Below, in pieces: positions 47,103 through 58,195 of a DNA stretch of 64,000 nucleotides; within the stretch, counting starts at the first letter, position 1; each line of letters starts with the position of its first letter. A model generated the notes under the pieces. It was not told the origin of the DNA. It did not search any database and saw only the letters and a program-made list of their open reading frames with translations. Origin of the DNA: Piper betle (Eukaryota; Streptophyta; Magnoliopsida; Piperales; Piperaceae). The position numbers and the translations under genes were made by a program. The stretch is taken from contig JAURVB010002719.1 in NCBI GenBank assembly GCA_033002965.1, positions 124,001 through 188,000 on the forward strand, given 5' to 3'.

Positions 47103-48640
47103 ATAAGTCACCTGGATAAATTATGGGATTTGTACTCATCAAGTCATATGGATAAGTTTGGAACCTGGGAAAATAAGTCTAAGCTGTTCCAAAATTACAA
47201 GAGAAGATTTATGAAAAAAGTTGAGTGGCCTATAATTCTTTTCCCGTAATCATAGAACATAATTAGTCAATAGGAGCTCTACTTCCTTCAGTCGTAAAAC
47301 CATTTATTAGTAACCGCGCACCTTTGGAGGATTTCAAAATTCAATAAATAATTGAGCTTAATTGTTAGAAAAATGGGGGGAGAAAATTTTTAGAAAGGTG
47401 TGTAGATTTCGGGATTACATTATTGCTTGCTTTGCTAGAGTTCTACCGCCTCACCATCTCCCCTAGAAACCCCTCGAGTCATACGGCCATGCCACATGGA
47501 GAAGACGTTCCTAGCCTGAAGTTATATCCTATCGTGAAGCCCCCCTATCCTTTGTTGTTAAGTCACTGGAGTCTCAAACACCCTCATCTCACTGCCCAGA
47601 TCCCCATGTTGCTGCCACGAAGGAAGAGTGCTGGAGTTTCGTTGCAACACGGCTTTTGGATCCACCGCTCAACAGTCCTTGCACGGTCACAAAGTTGAAG
47701 CTCGACTTGCTGGTTTGTTGCTGCCACCCTGCCTTGAAGCTTGTCAGAGTCACTATTCCGGTCACCCTTGCCTCGGCCTAGTTGAAGCCATTCGACCAAA
47801 CCGATCCCTAACATCTGGGCCCTCGCAGGTGCGGCAAGAACGGAGAGGAGGAACCTTACCAGTTTGGTGTTTTTGTAGGTTCAACGCTTGCAGGAAAGTT
47901 TGTGGCCAATTCCAGTCATTCCCGACCATGCTAAGACCATCAAGATGAGGCCAGAAATCCCTCCTCCATGCCCAAGCCTTCCCTTGCCACTTTCGAAGCC
48001 AGATGTTGCCGAAATTTTGTCAGAAAGTTGCTGATCAGAGAAGGTAGAAAACAGAGGTTGCGGCAGCAGCAAAAGGCGGATTTCGTGATTTTTTCCACCA
48101 ACTCCAGCCCTGATCAACCTCTCTGTAGCGTTCAACATGAAGCTGGTGAACTGATTTACAAACACAAATCGAGTTTACCTGGAATCCAATGCCTTCATCG
48201 CCGAAAAAATTCAGAAAGTGACCATCTGAGAAGGGAGAAAACAGAATAGAAAGCTGCAAAAGGCCGACTTTGTGAATTTTTTCTTACCAATGCCGATCGT
48301 CCCCAGCCCAGACGTGGTGTCCAAAGTGAAGCCAGAGAAGACATATTCAGGTCTTGGTGGAGTAATGCCGGAGTTAATTTGGCCATCGCGGAAAAAATCA
48401 GGAAGTTGCGGACCGGAGCCAGACAAGAGCAGAGAGTTCTGAAGTTGGAATTTCGTCGACGTTTGGAGGGGCATCATCATAGGAGATCGATTGCAAGACG
48501 AAAGGAGGAATTGCTACCACTATTGCAGCCTTTGTTGCCGGCAGTTGGTCAATTGTCTTGCTGCTCTGCCCTGTCACTACTCTGTTTTGACTCAAGGATA
48601 AGGCTACTGTTACGGGGTTTAGCTCATGGGACGGTCGAGA
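47103..48640 (+). repeat. Dispersed repeat R2, copy a
   Basis: Aligns with 56945-58195 in the same orientation. Shared strings include GGATAAGT, ATTGCTTGCTTTGC, GTTCTA(C/T)CGCCTCACCATCTC, CCTTTGTTGTT, GTGGTGTCCAAAGTGAAGCC, CAGGTCTTGGTGGAGTA and GCCGGCAGTTGGTCAATTGT. Copy a carries about 200 bp (47215-47420) absent from copy b. The many open frames on both strands differ between copies and match no family, so I do not call genes. It may be LTR or untranslated sequence of a retrotransposon. Confidence 0.75.
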
Positions 48641-49383
48641 GCTAGGGTTTGGCGGTTGTCCCTAGCATTCCCGCATCCAAGTCGGGTGGCCGGTGCTATC
48701 CGAGTGTTGAACAACCTACCGAGCATTTATCCGTGATGTGGGCAAGTCCAAGGTCTGACTGGCGCATGTGGTCTATCGGGCGAGTTGCTGTGTGGGCGAG
48801 CTACCGTGCAGTACCGATAGCAGGCTGTGGCGGACAATTGGTCGGTAAGGAGTACCGAGCAGGCCGCTACCTGGTACCGAGTGTGGTGCGGGTTCCAGGC
48901 GCGTGCAAGGTCAGGCGCAGCCGGGACATTCTATCGAGCAGCGTGGCGGGTAGAAGTGCGGGTTCCGGATGCGTGGGATGCGAGCGACCAGGCATCATGA
49001 CCAGGCGAGCCAGGCACCAGGGCCATGCGCTATCGTGCAAATGGGCGGTAGTCACGGGTGCGCAGGTGTGCGGGTGACCGAGCCAAGGAGCGGTAGGGGT
49101 TATTGTGCACGCGCATGGGTGCTGTGGAATGGGCAGACCAGGGTTCAGTACTGGGGTCGCTGGTTCGATAAGGCGACCACACCACACCCAGGAGGGGTTC
49201 GGTGTTGGGTCGAACCAAGAATGTGATCAGTCTTTTGCGCCACACCCAGGGGTAGGCTTTCCGGTAATTTTGCTGGAATCCCAGGGGTGAGTGATGACAA
49301 GGCTTGGAGCATGAGGACCGTTGATCGTGGATTGGACGGTGAGGATGCATGCTGGGGATGTGGTGCCCACTAGTCCGGAAGGT

Positions 49384-49392
49384 CTATATAAG
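49384..49392 (+). promoter_or_regulatory. Probable LTR-type TATA box
   Basis: CTATATAAGG with a 30-base spacing to a CCATCCTTGTG start-like context, then an A-rich, AGAGAG leader. This layout is typical of a retrotransposon LTR promoter, and it lies upstream of the gypsy remnant. The LTR borders are not resolved. Confidence 0.35.
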
Positions 49393-49983
49393 GAGATGCC
49401 ATCCTTGTGTAGAAATCAGAACAACAAAAGAGAGTTGAGTGTGTGAGTGATCTCAGTGGGGGAGTGAAACTTGGTCGGGCAAGGGGACGCCTTGGGGTTA
49501 CTGCAGTCAGGCCGAGGAGGGTCTGGAACACCAAGGGGGATTACCGGGGTAGTCGTCGTCCGCCTTTAGGGTCAAGGCTCACACACCTGTTGGGTGACCC
49601 GCCATTTTTCACGATATTGTGGGCCTAGCTGGCCAGGTGTTACTCACAATTAAATAAATATGACTAACATTTTTTATTTAACAAAAACATATATAAAGAT
49701 CCCACAGTCTTGGACCGTTTCCCAGAAGCCACACTTATTTCTCAATTAAATAAAAAAAGGAGTCCTCATATTTATTTTGCTCCATACTCTGGATGTCAAT
49801 CACCTAATCTCGTATCTGCATACCTGCGGAGGCAATTCCGCGTTAGTGATTACAACACTAAGTAGTATAATAGATAAAACAAGACAAGTACATTCCACTA
49901 TTTCATTATGTTTATTTTAATATACGGTGGAGCAATTCCGCTATACTCCAAAACAATGTGGAGGAGGTATCCGCTGTGATCCG

Positions 49984-50511
49984 CACACCCCGGCCGTAGC
50001 CTTTTTTGTGGGGAGGCTACCACTACCATCTCCAGTGCCAATGCCTCGCACACCCCGGCCGTAGCCTTTTTGTGGGGTAGCTATCACTGCACTCGGGTGA
50101 TTGCTATGCCCCGTTTGTGGGGAAGCTCTCCCAATTCTAGTGCCAGTGCCTCGCACACCCCGGCCGTAGCCTTTTTATGGGGAGGCTATCACTGTACTCC
50201 AGTGCCAATGCCTTGCATACCCCGGCCGTAGCCTTTTTGTGGGGCGGCTATCACTGCACTCAGGTGATTGCTATGCCCTGTTTGTGGGGAAGCTCTCACT
50301 ACCAATTCTAGTGCCAATGCCTCACACACCCCGGCCATAGCCTTTTTATGGGGCGGCTATCACTGCACTTCAGTGCCAGTGCCTCACACACCCCGGCCGT
50401 AGCCTTTTTATGGGGCGGCTATCACTGCACTCCAATGCGATGGAGGAATCGTTGTGCCTCACTCACCCCGGCCGTAGCCTTTTTATGGGGTGGCTATCAC
50501 TACTCCAAAAC
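49984..50511. repeat. Minisatellite, seven units with alternating lengths
   Basis: Each unit begins CACACCCCGGCC(G/A)TAGCCTTTTT or a close variant, at about 49984, 50046, 50153, 50214, 50322, 50384 and 50459. Unit lengths alternate, about 62, 107, 61, 108, 62 and 75 bp. The long units contain an extra GTGATTGCTATGCCC(C/T)GTTTG segment. Units 1+2 and 3+4 therefore make a ~168-bp higher-order repeat. Confidence 0.85.
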
Positions 50512-50801
50512 AATATCGACGCATTACAAAATTCACGTACATAACACGACCCAATGTCGGACTGAGTCAATTCATTGACCCCGGTTGCACTCGGTGCATG
50601 GTAGTCGAATCTGGGCTCAGGCCGACCTAGGCTACCAACAAGGAAAGTATGATGTTCTATCTATTATACGTACCTGATTTGTGATTACGTCTGACTGTGA
50701 CCCGTGAACCCTAATACAGTAATGGGGAGGTTGCCTGGGACGGAGATGAGGGATGAAATACTCCCTCCTCCTGCATATATATACACTTCAACCATTCCCT
50801 C

Positions 50802-50969
50802 CATTAAATTCTCATACTCCATCATCCATTGGTATTTCCTAGGTTCAACGACCCCTTCATTAAATTCTCAGACCCCATTATCCATTGGTATTTCCTAGGT
50901 TCAACGACCCCTTCATTAAATTCTCACACCCCATCATCCATTGGTATTTCCTAGGTTCAACGACCCCTT
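50802..50969. repeat. Three tandem copies of a 56-bp unit
   Basis: Units start with CATTAAATTCTCA at 50802, 50858 and 50914, each followed by ATCCATTGGTATTTCCTAGG and TTCAACGACCCCTT. Only a few differences are visible. Confidence 0.9.
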
Positions 50970-51029
50970 CTCCTTTTATAAAGAATAAATGACGGCTAGG
51001 GTTTTTGGAAGCACCCTTTTACCATAATT

Positions 51030-51230
51030 CCTTTAACCGGGTAATTGGGTAATTAACACGGTTCACTTAACCTTTTCACTCAACCTCTTAAATGGTATGG
51101 TTCACTTTACTAGTTTAAACGGTTAAATGGTATGGTTTACTTAACCGGGTAAAAATACTTAACCGGTTAACTAATACTTTCCACTTGACCGGGTAATTAA
51201 TATTTAACCGGGTAGCGGGTAAATAATTTA
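51030..51230. repeat. Degenerate short repeats of TTAACCGGGTAA type
   Basis: About ten scattered copies of TTAACCGG(G/T)TAA or TTAAATGGTATGGTT(C/T)AC with variable spacing. Confidence 0.65.
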
Positions 51231-51589
51231 AACAAATTCATGGATACCAACGTTCGATCCCACCGCGCCGAATATATATATATATTTTCCGGGTCTTTAC
51301 AAAGTCTTTGAAAGGGTGTTGATCTTTGTGGAACTTTGAAGGGTTTTGCTTCTTTGAAGAATGCTAAGGCATGAACCAATGTTGTTACTGAACTCGGGGA
51401 GTAGGGTAGGGGAAAAATAACAAAGGAACAACAACGAAGGGCAAAAAGCCGCGCCCTGACAACGACGCGAATGGAGGAATATAGAGGATTACACCTTCAA
51501 TGTTGGACATACTGAAAGGTGGTTCGATGTTTTGGCTAATCAGGGATAGATTATACCATGGATACTGAATAATCCACTAAAGCCAGAAG

Positions 51590-52903
51590 GTGAGAAGAAA
51601 GAAAATTTCTATTGATACAAATGGTTGGGCATCTGACAGTAAATGTTGGAACATAACGGAGAAAAATCGTGAATTACTCAACAAAGGGGAAATCAAATAT
51701 AAAGCTCCCACAACACAAAAGGCAATAACAGCCAGTGTTATGACAACAAGTTATTCGACCTCACTGTTAAAGATGCAAGGCAAAGAAAAAAATGAACTAA
51801 GCAAGGGCAATGAGCCTGAGGAAAAGAAGTTGGGAAAGGAAAAGCAACTTGAAATAAATGAAAGCAAGAAGGAAGAGGTTCCTTTGAGTTCAACAAAAGG
51901 AAAGAAGGTTTCCTCTCCTCCCACACCAGAAAAGGAAGCTGATCAAACGACAATTGTGAAAAAGTTAAGGAAGATACCCGAGTTAGGGCACATGTTTGAC
52001 ATGTTTCACTTCTCACCCACTGCCCGGTTCACAATTGAGCAAGCTTTGTCAGAATTTACAATTAGAAATGGAGAAGATAGTTTAGTTATGAACTCGGGTG
52101 GAATAAAAGATTACATCACAAATGTAGAGTACTTGGGACATCCTTTGCCTGTTTTAACTTGAGTAAATAAGGAACAAAAATCCCCTACTAACCCGTCTTG
52201 GTCACATGCTGACGACATTTTACCAATGCCAGCTGGAATCATAACTTTCTCCAACGACGATTTGTGTTACCCTGAGCCCAACCACAATTGACTATTGTTT
52301 GTTAGTGTGGAACACCGAAACAAGCTTGTTTAACATACACTTGTGGATCAAGGATTATCAATCAACATTCTTCATATTTATGTGTTGTTTGAATTGGGTT
52401 ATAATAAGGAAAACCTCATGCTAGATGATACCACAATCAATTCAATGTCTCTTGTACCATGTAAGTCATTGGGAATGGAGTGTTTGCACATCTCTGTTGG
52501 TCCTTTTAGTTTACCACGTATATTCCACATCATAAAATTTGATCCAATGTGGCACATGCTTCTTGGGCGACCATGGATTCATGAACACTGATACATTTTC
52601 GTGGAACCAATGCATTAAAGTTGCACCCAGTAAAGGAGGTCAGATCTGAGTCCAGGCGCTGCGAAACCTATTTGCACTTAAAGAAGCGCACTTTGCGGAT
52701 GCTGCATTCTTCATAGAGGGAAATGTCTTGAAATTGGCTTGAGTACAATTGTTTAGTCATGTCTACCCTGCTACACTTGATTTGCCAAACTTTATTAAAC
52801 CAACAACTAATTATCCATTGCTGAAGTCTCCTAAAATAGTAAAGTTACACAAGTTATCAGTTCCATCGGCATTAGCAATTTCACTAAGACCAGAAACTTC
52901 ATT
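51590..52903 (+). pseudogene. Ty3/gypsy gag end and protease, decayed
   Basis: The first open stretch (51590-52162, 190 codons) is a charged, Lys/Glu-rich protein ending in EYLGHPLPVLT, like the gag-protease linker of plant gypsy elements. It is followed after stops by a retropepsin reading (52343-52591): the active site appears as DQGLSINIL in place of the usual D(S/T)G...SINIL, then GMECLHISVGP and the conserved LLGRPWIH. The frame breaks soon after. The type resembles the Athila/Tat branch. The element is cut at 52908 by a solo LTR and continues at 55770. Confidence 0.75.
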
Positions 52904-52908
52904 AGTAC

Positions 52909-55764
52909 TGTAACACCCCGTTTCGGCTCACCCGTGAACCGACCCGGAAATGTCACCGGCGACCGAACCGTTCGCTAATCTACTGGGTTCGGTTAAGCCG
53001 ACCCGGATCTGCCCTCGGTGTCTCAAGATGGAGATGCAAACATGAAATGCATGGATGGGATGCATGGGTTCTAACGTAGTCCTACATGCATGCTATGATG
53101 TACAAGCAAAGACAAGACAAAATAATAAATGAAAAACCAAAAGAAAATATATACTATTTTATAAAAATACGGTAACACATACTAATCTACCATGACATTC
53201 AACCATTATCTCATTCATTTTTACCTGAGCCGAGTCTGTACTCCAAGGCTCCCTACTCATTCATATTTATCAGTTCGTTTCATAACAAGTAATTCACTCA
53301 AACAAACACATCAAAATTATCGTTTACATAACAATAACACACCATTGTTATACATTACACGCGGCAGGTACATGTGTGCGCGGCTCCGTGCTGCTCCTCC
53401 GCAGTCCCGACAGCTTTCATCGCTCGCATTCCTCACCTACATATATATAGAAAAACCGTCAGTAACGAGTGTTACCGGCCCAGAAAATAACTAATATCAA
53501 TCTGGCACAGGAGAGCAAACTCTCCTGTTGAATCAAAACCATATACTTCCTCAAGAACTCTCATCAGGGCACATACGGGAGCCATCGCCATCGGGTCGAC
53601 AGCGTCCCCCAATCTTTCACATTCTCATGCCTCGGCCATTTCTCTATTGCTTCTCGCGTCAAATCTCGTTCCTATCCGCCCTCTGCACCTTCCATATTAC
53701 TCCTGGCCTTGAGCACGAAGGCCGAGTACTCTCAGGCAGTCGCCTTCAGTACCCTTTGAAACCACAAGTCTAGACATGCGCTGCAATGCAGTACCCGTGA
53801 ACCTCCACACTTCTCCGGGTTTGAGGAACTCAAAGGTGGAGTTGTCAGGATCCCTCGGGAATGAAACGGCCCGCACACCATTCCAGAGCCCACTGTCGAC
53901 ACACACGTGCCCGCTCGCGTAGCACGGTAATCGGATTTCCCTCATTCAGTCTCTCACAAAAACACGAAAACTATACATATATATAGGTCTGGGTTGGGAT
54001 TTATACAATAGGCCCGAAGGCAACGTGAGCTGGATCTGAAGTTCGAAAACAAACTCGAGGGATCTCATCCTCGAGGGTTATTAATCCGGAAAATCGTTGG
54101 CTAAATGGCCCGAGTTAAGTGGGATTCGATAAAACGCCACTTAACTCGTCCTGCACATAATAAGTCAAATACACAAGAGAGTAGCGTAAATCAGAGAACG
54201 AGTCCTAAACGGACCTGGTAGAAGCTCCAAACGGGTCCACGCGCCTAGGCGGCGAGCTCCTACACCGTACCTACACAATCAAGCTAAAAACTAACGCCCG
54301 CATGATGAATCACATATCCTATAGCATACACACACAATCAACACAATCACACGTCAATCAACACACATCAACCTATATCAATTCTAGTGAGTCTACTTAA
54401 GCTAGTTTGATTAGATCATGATTATTACTTAATAACCCTAATTAGTTTCATAACTTCTATTTTTAACATCACACAATCAAACAAATTTCATATTTTTATC
54501 CTTAATCAAATCTACATTTATATATATTATTATAACACACAATTCACCAATCCTAGCATGCAATTCTAATAATCAAAACTTTTAAATAATTAAATTAAAA
54601 TAAATTATACCTCGCGTCGTCGAAAATCGGCGACGGCTAGGGTTTCCGTTTCGTGGCTCGAAACTCGAATTCGGCACCTAGCGGCGTCTGAAATCTGATC
54701 AGATTGGACCGGGTGTGTTCGGCGGATGATCCGACGAATTTCCCACAAATCCAATTTCCGGCGGTTCCGGCGGTTTTCCGGCGAGTGTCGGCGGTTTTCC
54801 GGCGGATTCTGACGGTTTTCCGGCGATGATTTGGGACGGAGCAATCAGGGGGTCTATCGGCACCAGCTCGACGAGCTTGGTCCGATGGTGGTGTCAAACA
54901 AAGTAACCGAGGCGGCGATGGCCGTCGGCGGCGGCGTCGAAAGTGGGTGGCGGCGGCGGCGTTCTCCGATCGAGGCTCCGACCGGCCTCGACGGTGGTCG
55001 GGACGATGGGGGAAACGTCGGCGACGTCGAGGGGGTGGTCGTCGGGGTCACAGCGGCGGCGGCGCGGCTCGGACGGCGGCGAAATCAGTGGGCGGAGCGT
55101 CGCGGCTTGTGGGGCGATTCCGGCGTCGTGGCGGCGCGACGGTGGCCGGGGTTGGTCGGGGCGGCACGGCGACGACACGACGGGGCGGGGCGGCGTCGAT
55201 CGGCGGCCAGGCGGCGTCGGCCGTGGCGGCGGTGGCGCGCGAACAGGGGCGGCGGCGGTTAGGGTTTGGGCGTGGGGGAGAAAAGGTCGGGAGGAAGAAG
55301 AAGTGTGTGCGATGGCATTTTCGTAAATAAGTATTGACTCGATTCCGACTCGAGTCAAAATAATAACTAGTTCGTAATAAATTCTAAAAAAATCTAAAAA
55401 AATATGGAAAAAACACATAAAATAAAACAAACACAACAACATCCAAATGGCATGCTCTATAACTAATAACCCACCCGAATATAATCAAACGCATCCTAAT
55501 GCATTATTCGGCCTAAAACTATTTCTACGATCAAACATATAAAAAGAAAAAAATACTGCATACTTTCATATATTCAGATAACTCGCATCTCACCATCTTC
55601 TCGACGTTATCATCATATATTCAGGTACACCTGACTCTCATCGCTCATAACTCACGGCTGGTCTCGACTCAGCACGCGATTCATGAAACCGACTCGACTC
55701 GAACCAACGATCGAACCGACTGGTTCGGTAACGTAAAACCCTGACTCGAATCACGGGTTTTACA
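52909..55764 (-). mobile_element. Solo LTR (copy 2), 2.86 kb, perfect 5-bp target duplication
   Basis: Starts TGTAACACCCCG and ends ACGGGTTTTACA. AGTAC flanks it at 52904-52908 and 55765-55769. It is opposite in orientation to copy 1 and shares with it the ends, the TCGAGGGATCTCATCCTCGAGG region (54055-54078; TCCTCGAGGATGAGATCCC on the other strand), the ACTCTCAGGCAGTCGCCTT block and the GC-rich zone (54880-55330). It sits exactly between the protease and RT parts of the gypsy remnant. The long open frames at 54831-55442 on both strands are GC-composition artefacts. Confidence 0.85.
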
Positions 55765-55769
55765 AGTAC

Positions 55770-56799
55770 CGCTAAAGGTAACAATGCATTCAAGACAACC
55801 AAAGCAAAAATTTAAAGAAATGCCACCGCTCCAAGAAGTGCAAAGTCAAGAAGAGAAAGATCACATAGCAATTGTGGATGCTGCTATGGGGTTAGGACAA
55901 TGGAAAATGCCAGTGACAAACTTTTGTGAGAAGGAAGTAATTACACTTGACCCATACCCGGTCATTTACTTGGAAGAAAAAGAATGCAATTCATTTAATG
56001 AATTTGAGATCATAACCTTGGAACCAAAAGATTCAATCATGTCAGAATTATTTCCTTATTGCATATTAAGTGAAAAAGAAGGATCAATGCAACCATAGTT
56101 TGTGGGAGCAATATAGCATGAAGAGGGACTAAAAATCAAGAAATACAACTAGCACCAAGTCATTTTGAAGATGGAGTTACTCTAACAGCAGAATGACTTC
56201 TGGAAATTAATTTAGGAACTTATCAAGAACCCCGTCTAACTTTTCTTGGTTCAGGTTTAAAAGAAATAAAGAAGCAACAACTCATTGATGTACTTAAAAG
56301 TTATAAGGAGTGTTTTGCATGGTCATATAATGAAATGCCAGGTTTGTCATCCAAAGTTGCACTACACCACCTTACAGTTAAGCCAGGGGTACGTTCAGAT
56401 GTTCAAGCAAGAAGAAAGTTTAGCCAACTAATCGAGGCTATGATCACAACAAAAATAGCGAAGTTGAAGAAGACAAACTTTATTTGTGGAGTCAACTACC
56501 CATGATGGTTGGCAAATGTTGTCCCGGTAAAGAAGAATGGTCAAATGAGGATTTGCATGGACTTCCAAGATCTCAACAAAGTATGTCCCAAGGATGCATT
56601 TCCTTTACTGATCCTTGATATTTTACTTGACAATGCAGTTGGTTGTCATATGTTTTCTTTTATGGGATTTAGTGGTTATAATCAAATTTATATGGCAATT
56701 GGAGATAAAGAAAAGACAGCTTTCTACACACCTATTGGAATCTATTGCTATACGGTAATGGCATTTGGTTTGACGAATGCAAGATACTTAAAAATTTGA
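55770..56799 (+). pseudogene. Ty3/gypsy pol N-terminus and partial reverse transcriptase, decayed
   Basis: The 55784-56098 stretch (104 codons) is the poorly conserved spacer after protease. From about 56200 the RT reading appears: TYQEPRLTFLGS, CFAWSYNEMPGL, ANVVPVKKNGQMRICMDFQD, LNKVCPKDAFPLL, SFMGFSGYNQIYMA and EKTAFYTPIGIYCYTVMAFG. The usual family block reads SFMDGFSGYNQI, so the catalytic Asp of motif A has been lost by an in-frame 3-base deletion. The sequence stops at LTNARYLKI before the YADD/YIDD motif, where repeat R2 copy b begins. Stops also break the upstream part. It is dead on several counts. Confidence 0.8.
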
Positions 56800-56812
56800 T
56801 GAGACCCTGTGA

Positions 56813-58195
56813 CAAGAGGTCACACCCCGTCGAATAAAGCATAAATGATGCACAAATGGATTGATGTATAATGTGCAAAGCAAAAAAAAGCAAATTATAA
56901 CCAATCACGTAGCAAAGGACAGGGGGTCAACAACAAAGGGCAGGGACTCATGTTTGTACAAATTAGTCACGTAAATAACTTTTGGGATTCGTATTTATCC
57001 AGCCACATGGATAAGTCCTGAACCCGGGAGAATAAGTCTTGGTAGTTCTAAAATTACGCGAGAAGATTTATTGCTTGCTTTGCCATAGTTCTATCGCCTC
57101 ACCATCTCGCCAAGAACCCCCTTGGAGTCATACCGCCTTGTCGCTTAGAGAAGATGCTGCTCGAGTGAAGTTATATCTTGTCACGAAGCCCCTTGCCCTT
57201 TGTTGTTGAGTCACCAGAGTTGCAAATGCCCTCCATTTTCCATTTTGCTGCCGTGAAGGAGGAGTGCTGGAGTTTCACTGTATGACGGCTTTAGATCATC
57301 CCTGCTCAACCGTCCTTGTTTGAAGCCTCGTGGCTGCACCGTCACAAAGTTGCCCAATTTGCTGGTTTGTTGCTGCCACCCTGCCTGGAAGCTTGTCGGA
57401 GACACTGTTCCGGTCACCCTTGCCTCGGCCTAGTTTAAGCCATTCGACCAAACCGATCCCTGACATCTTGGGCCCTTGCAGGTGCGGCAAGAACGAAGAG
57501 GAGGAACCTTACCAGTTTGGTGTTTTTGTAGGTTCAGCGCTTGCTGGAAAGTTTGTGGCCACTTCCGGTCATTCCCGACCATGCTAAGACCATCAAGATG
57601 AGGCCAGAAATCCCTTCTCCACGCCCAAGCCTTCCCTTGCCACTTTCGAAGCTAGACGTCGCCAGAATTCTGTTAGAAAGTTGCTGATTAGAAGAAGGTG
57701 GAAAAGGTTGCGCATGAAAGGTGGATTTTGTGAATTTTTTCCCACCAACTCCAGCCTTGATCAAACTCTCCATCGCGTCAACATGAAGCTGAGGAAAAAA
57801 TTCAGGAAGAGTCATATGAGAAGGGAGAAAACAGATCAGCCGACTTTGTGGATTTTTTCCGACCAAACACCGGTCATCACCAGCCCAGACGTGGTGTCCA
57901 AAGTGAAGCCAGAGAAGCCATATTCAGGTCTTGGTGGAGTACTGCCAGAGTTAATTCGGCCATCGCCGGAAAAAAATCAGGAAGTTGCGGACCGGAGCCA
58001 GACAAGAACAGAGAGTTCTGAAGTTGGAATTTCGTCGACGTTTGGAGGGGAATCACCATAGGAGATCAATTGGAAGACGAAAGGAGGAACTTTGCTACCA
58101 CTATTGCCGCCTTTGTTGCCGGCAGTTGGTCAATTGTCTTGCTGCTCTGCCCTGTCACTAATCTGTTTTGACTCAAGGATAAGGCTACCCGGTTT
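56813..58195 (+). repeat. Dispersed repeat R2, copy b
   Basis: Direct copy of the 47103-48640 repeat (see shared strings there); alignment starts near 56945 and ends at about 58190 (ACTCAAGGATAAGGCTAC in both). The two copies bracket the gypsy remnant in direct orientation about 9.7 kb apart. The left border, TGTGACAAGAGGTCACACCCCG, directly follows the truncated RT. Confidence 0.7.

Noticed and set aside
47423..49350. Many overlapping frames of 60-142 codons
   Set aside because: None is conserved between the two R2 copies in frame, and none matches a family; likely retrotransposon untranslated sequence.
49984..50511. CRISPR-like array
   Set aside because: Repeats and spacers are all alike, unit lengths vary, and the genome is a plant; it is a minisatellite.
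54831..55442. Long GC-rich open frames (up to 182 codons) on both strands
   Set aside because: They lie inside the solo LTR, have matching frames in all directions due to lack of AT-rich stops, and are not conserved between LTR copies.
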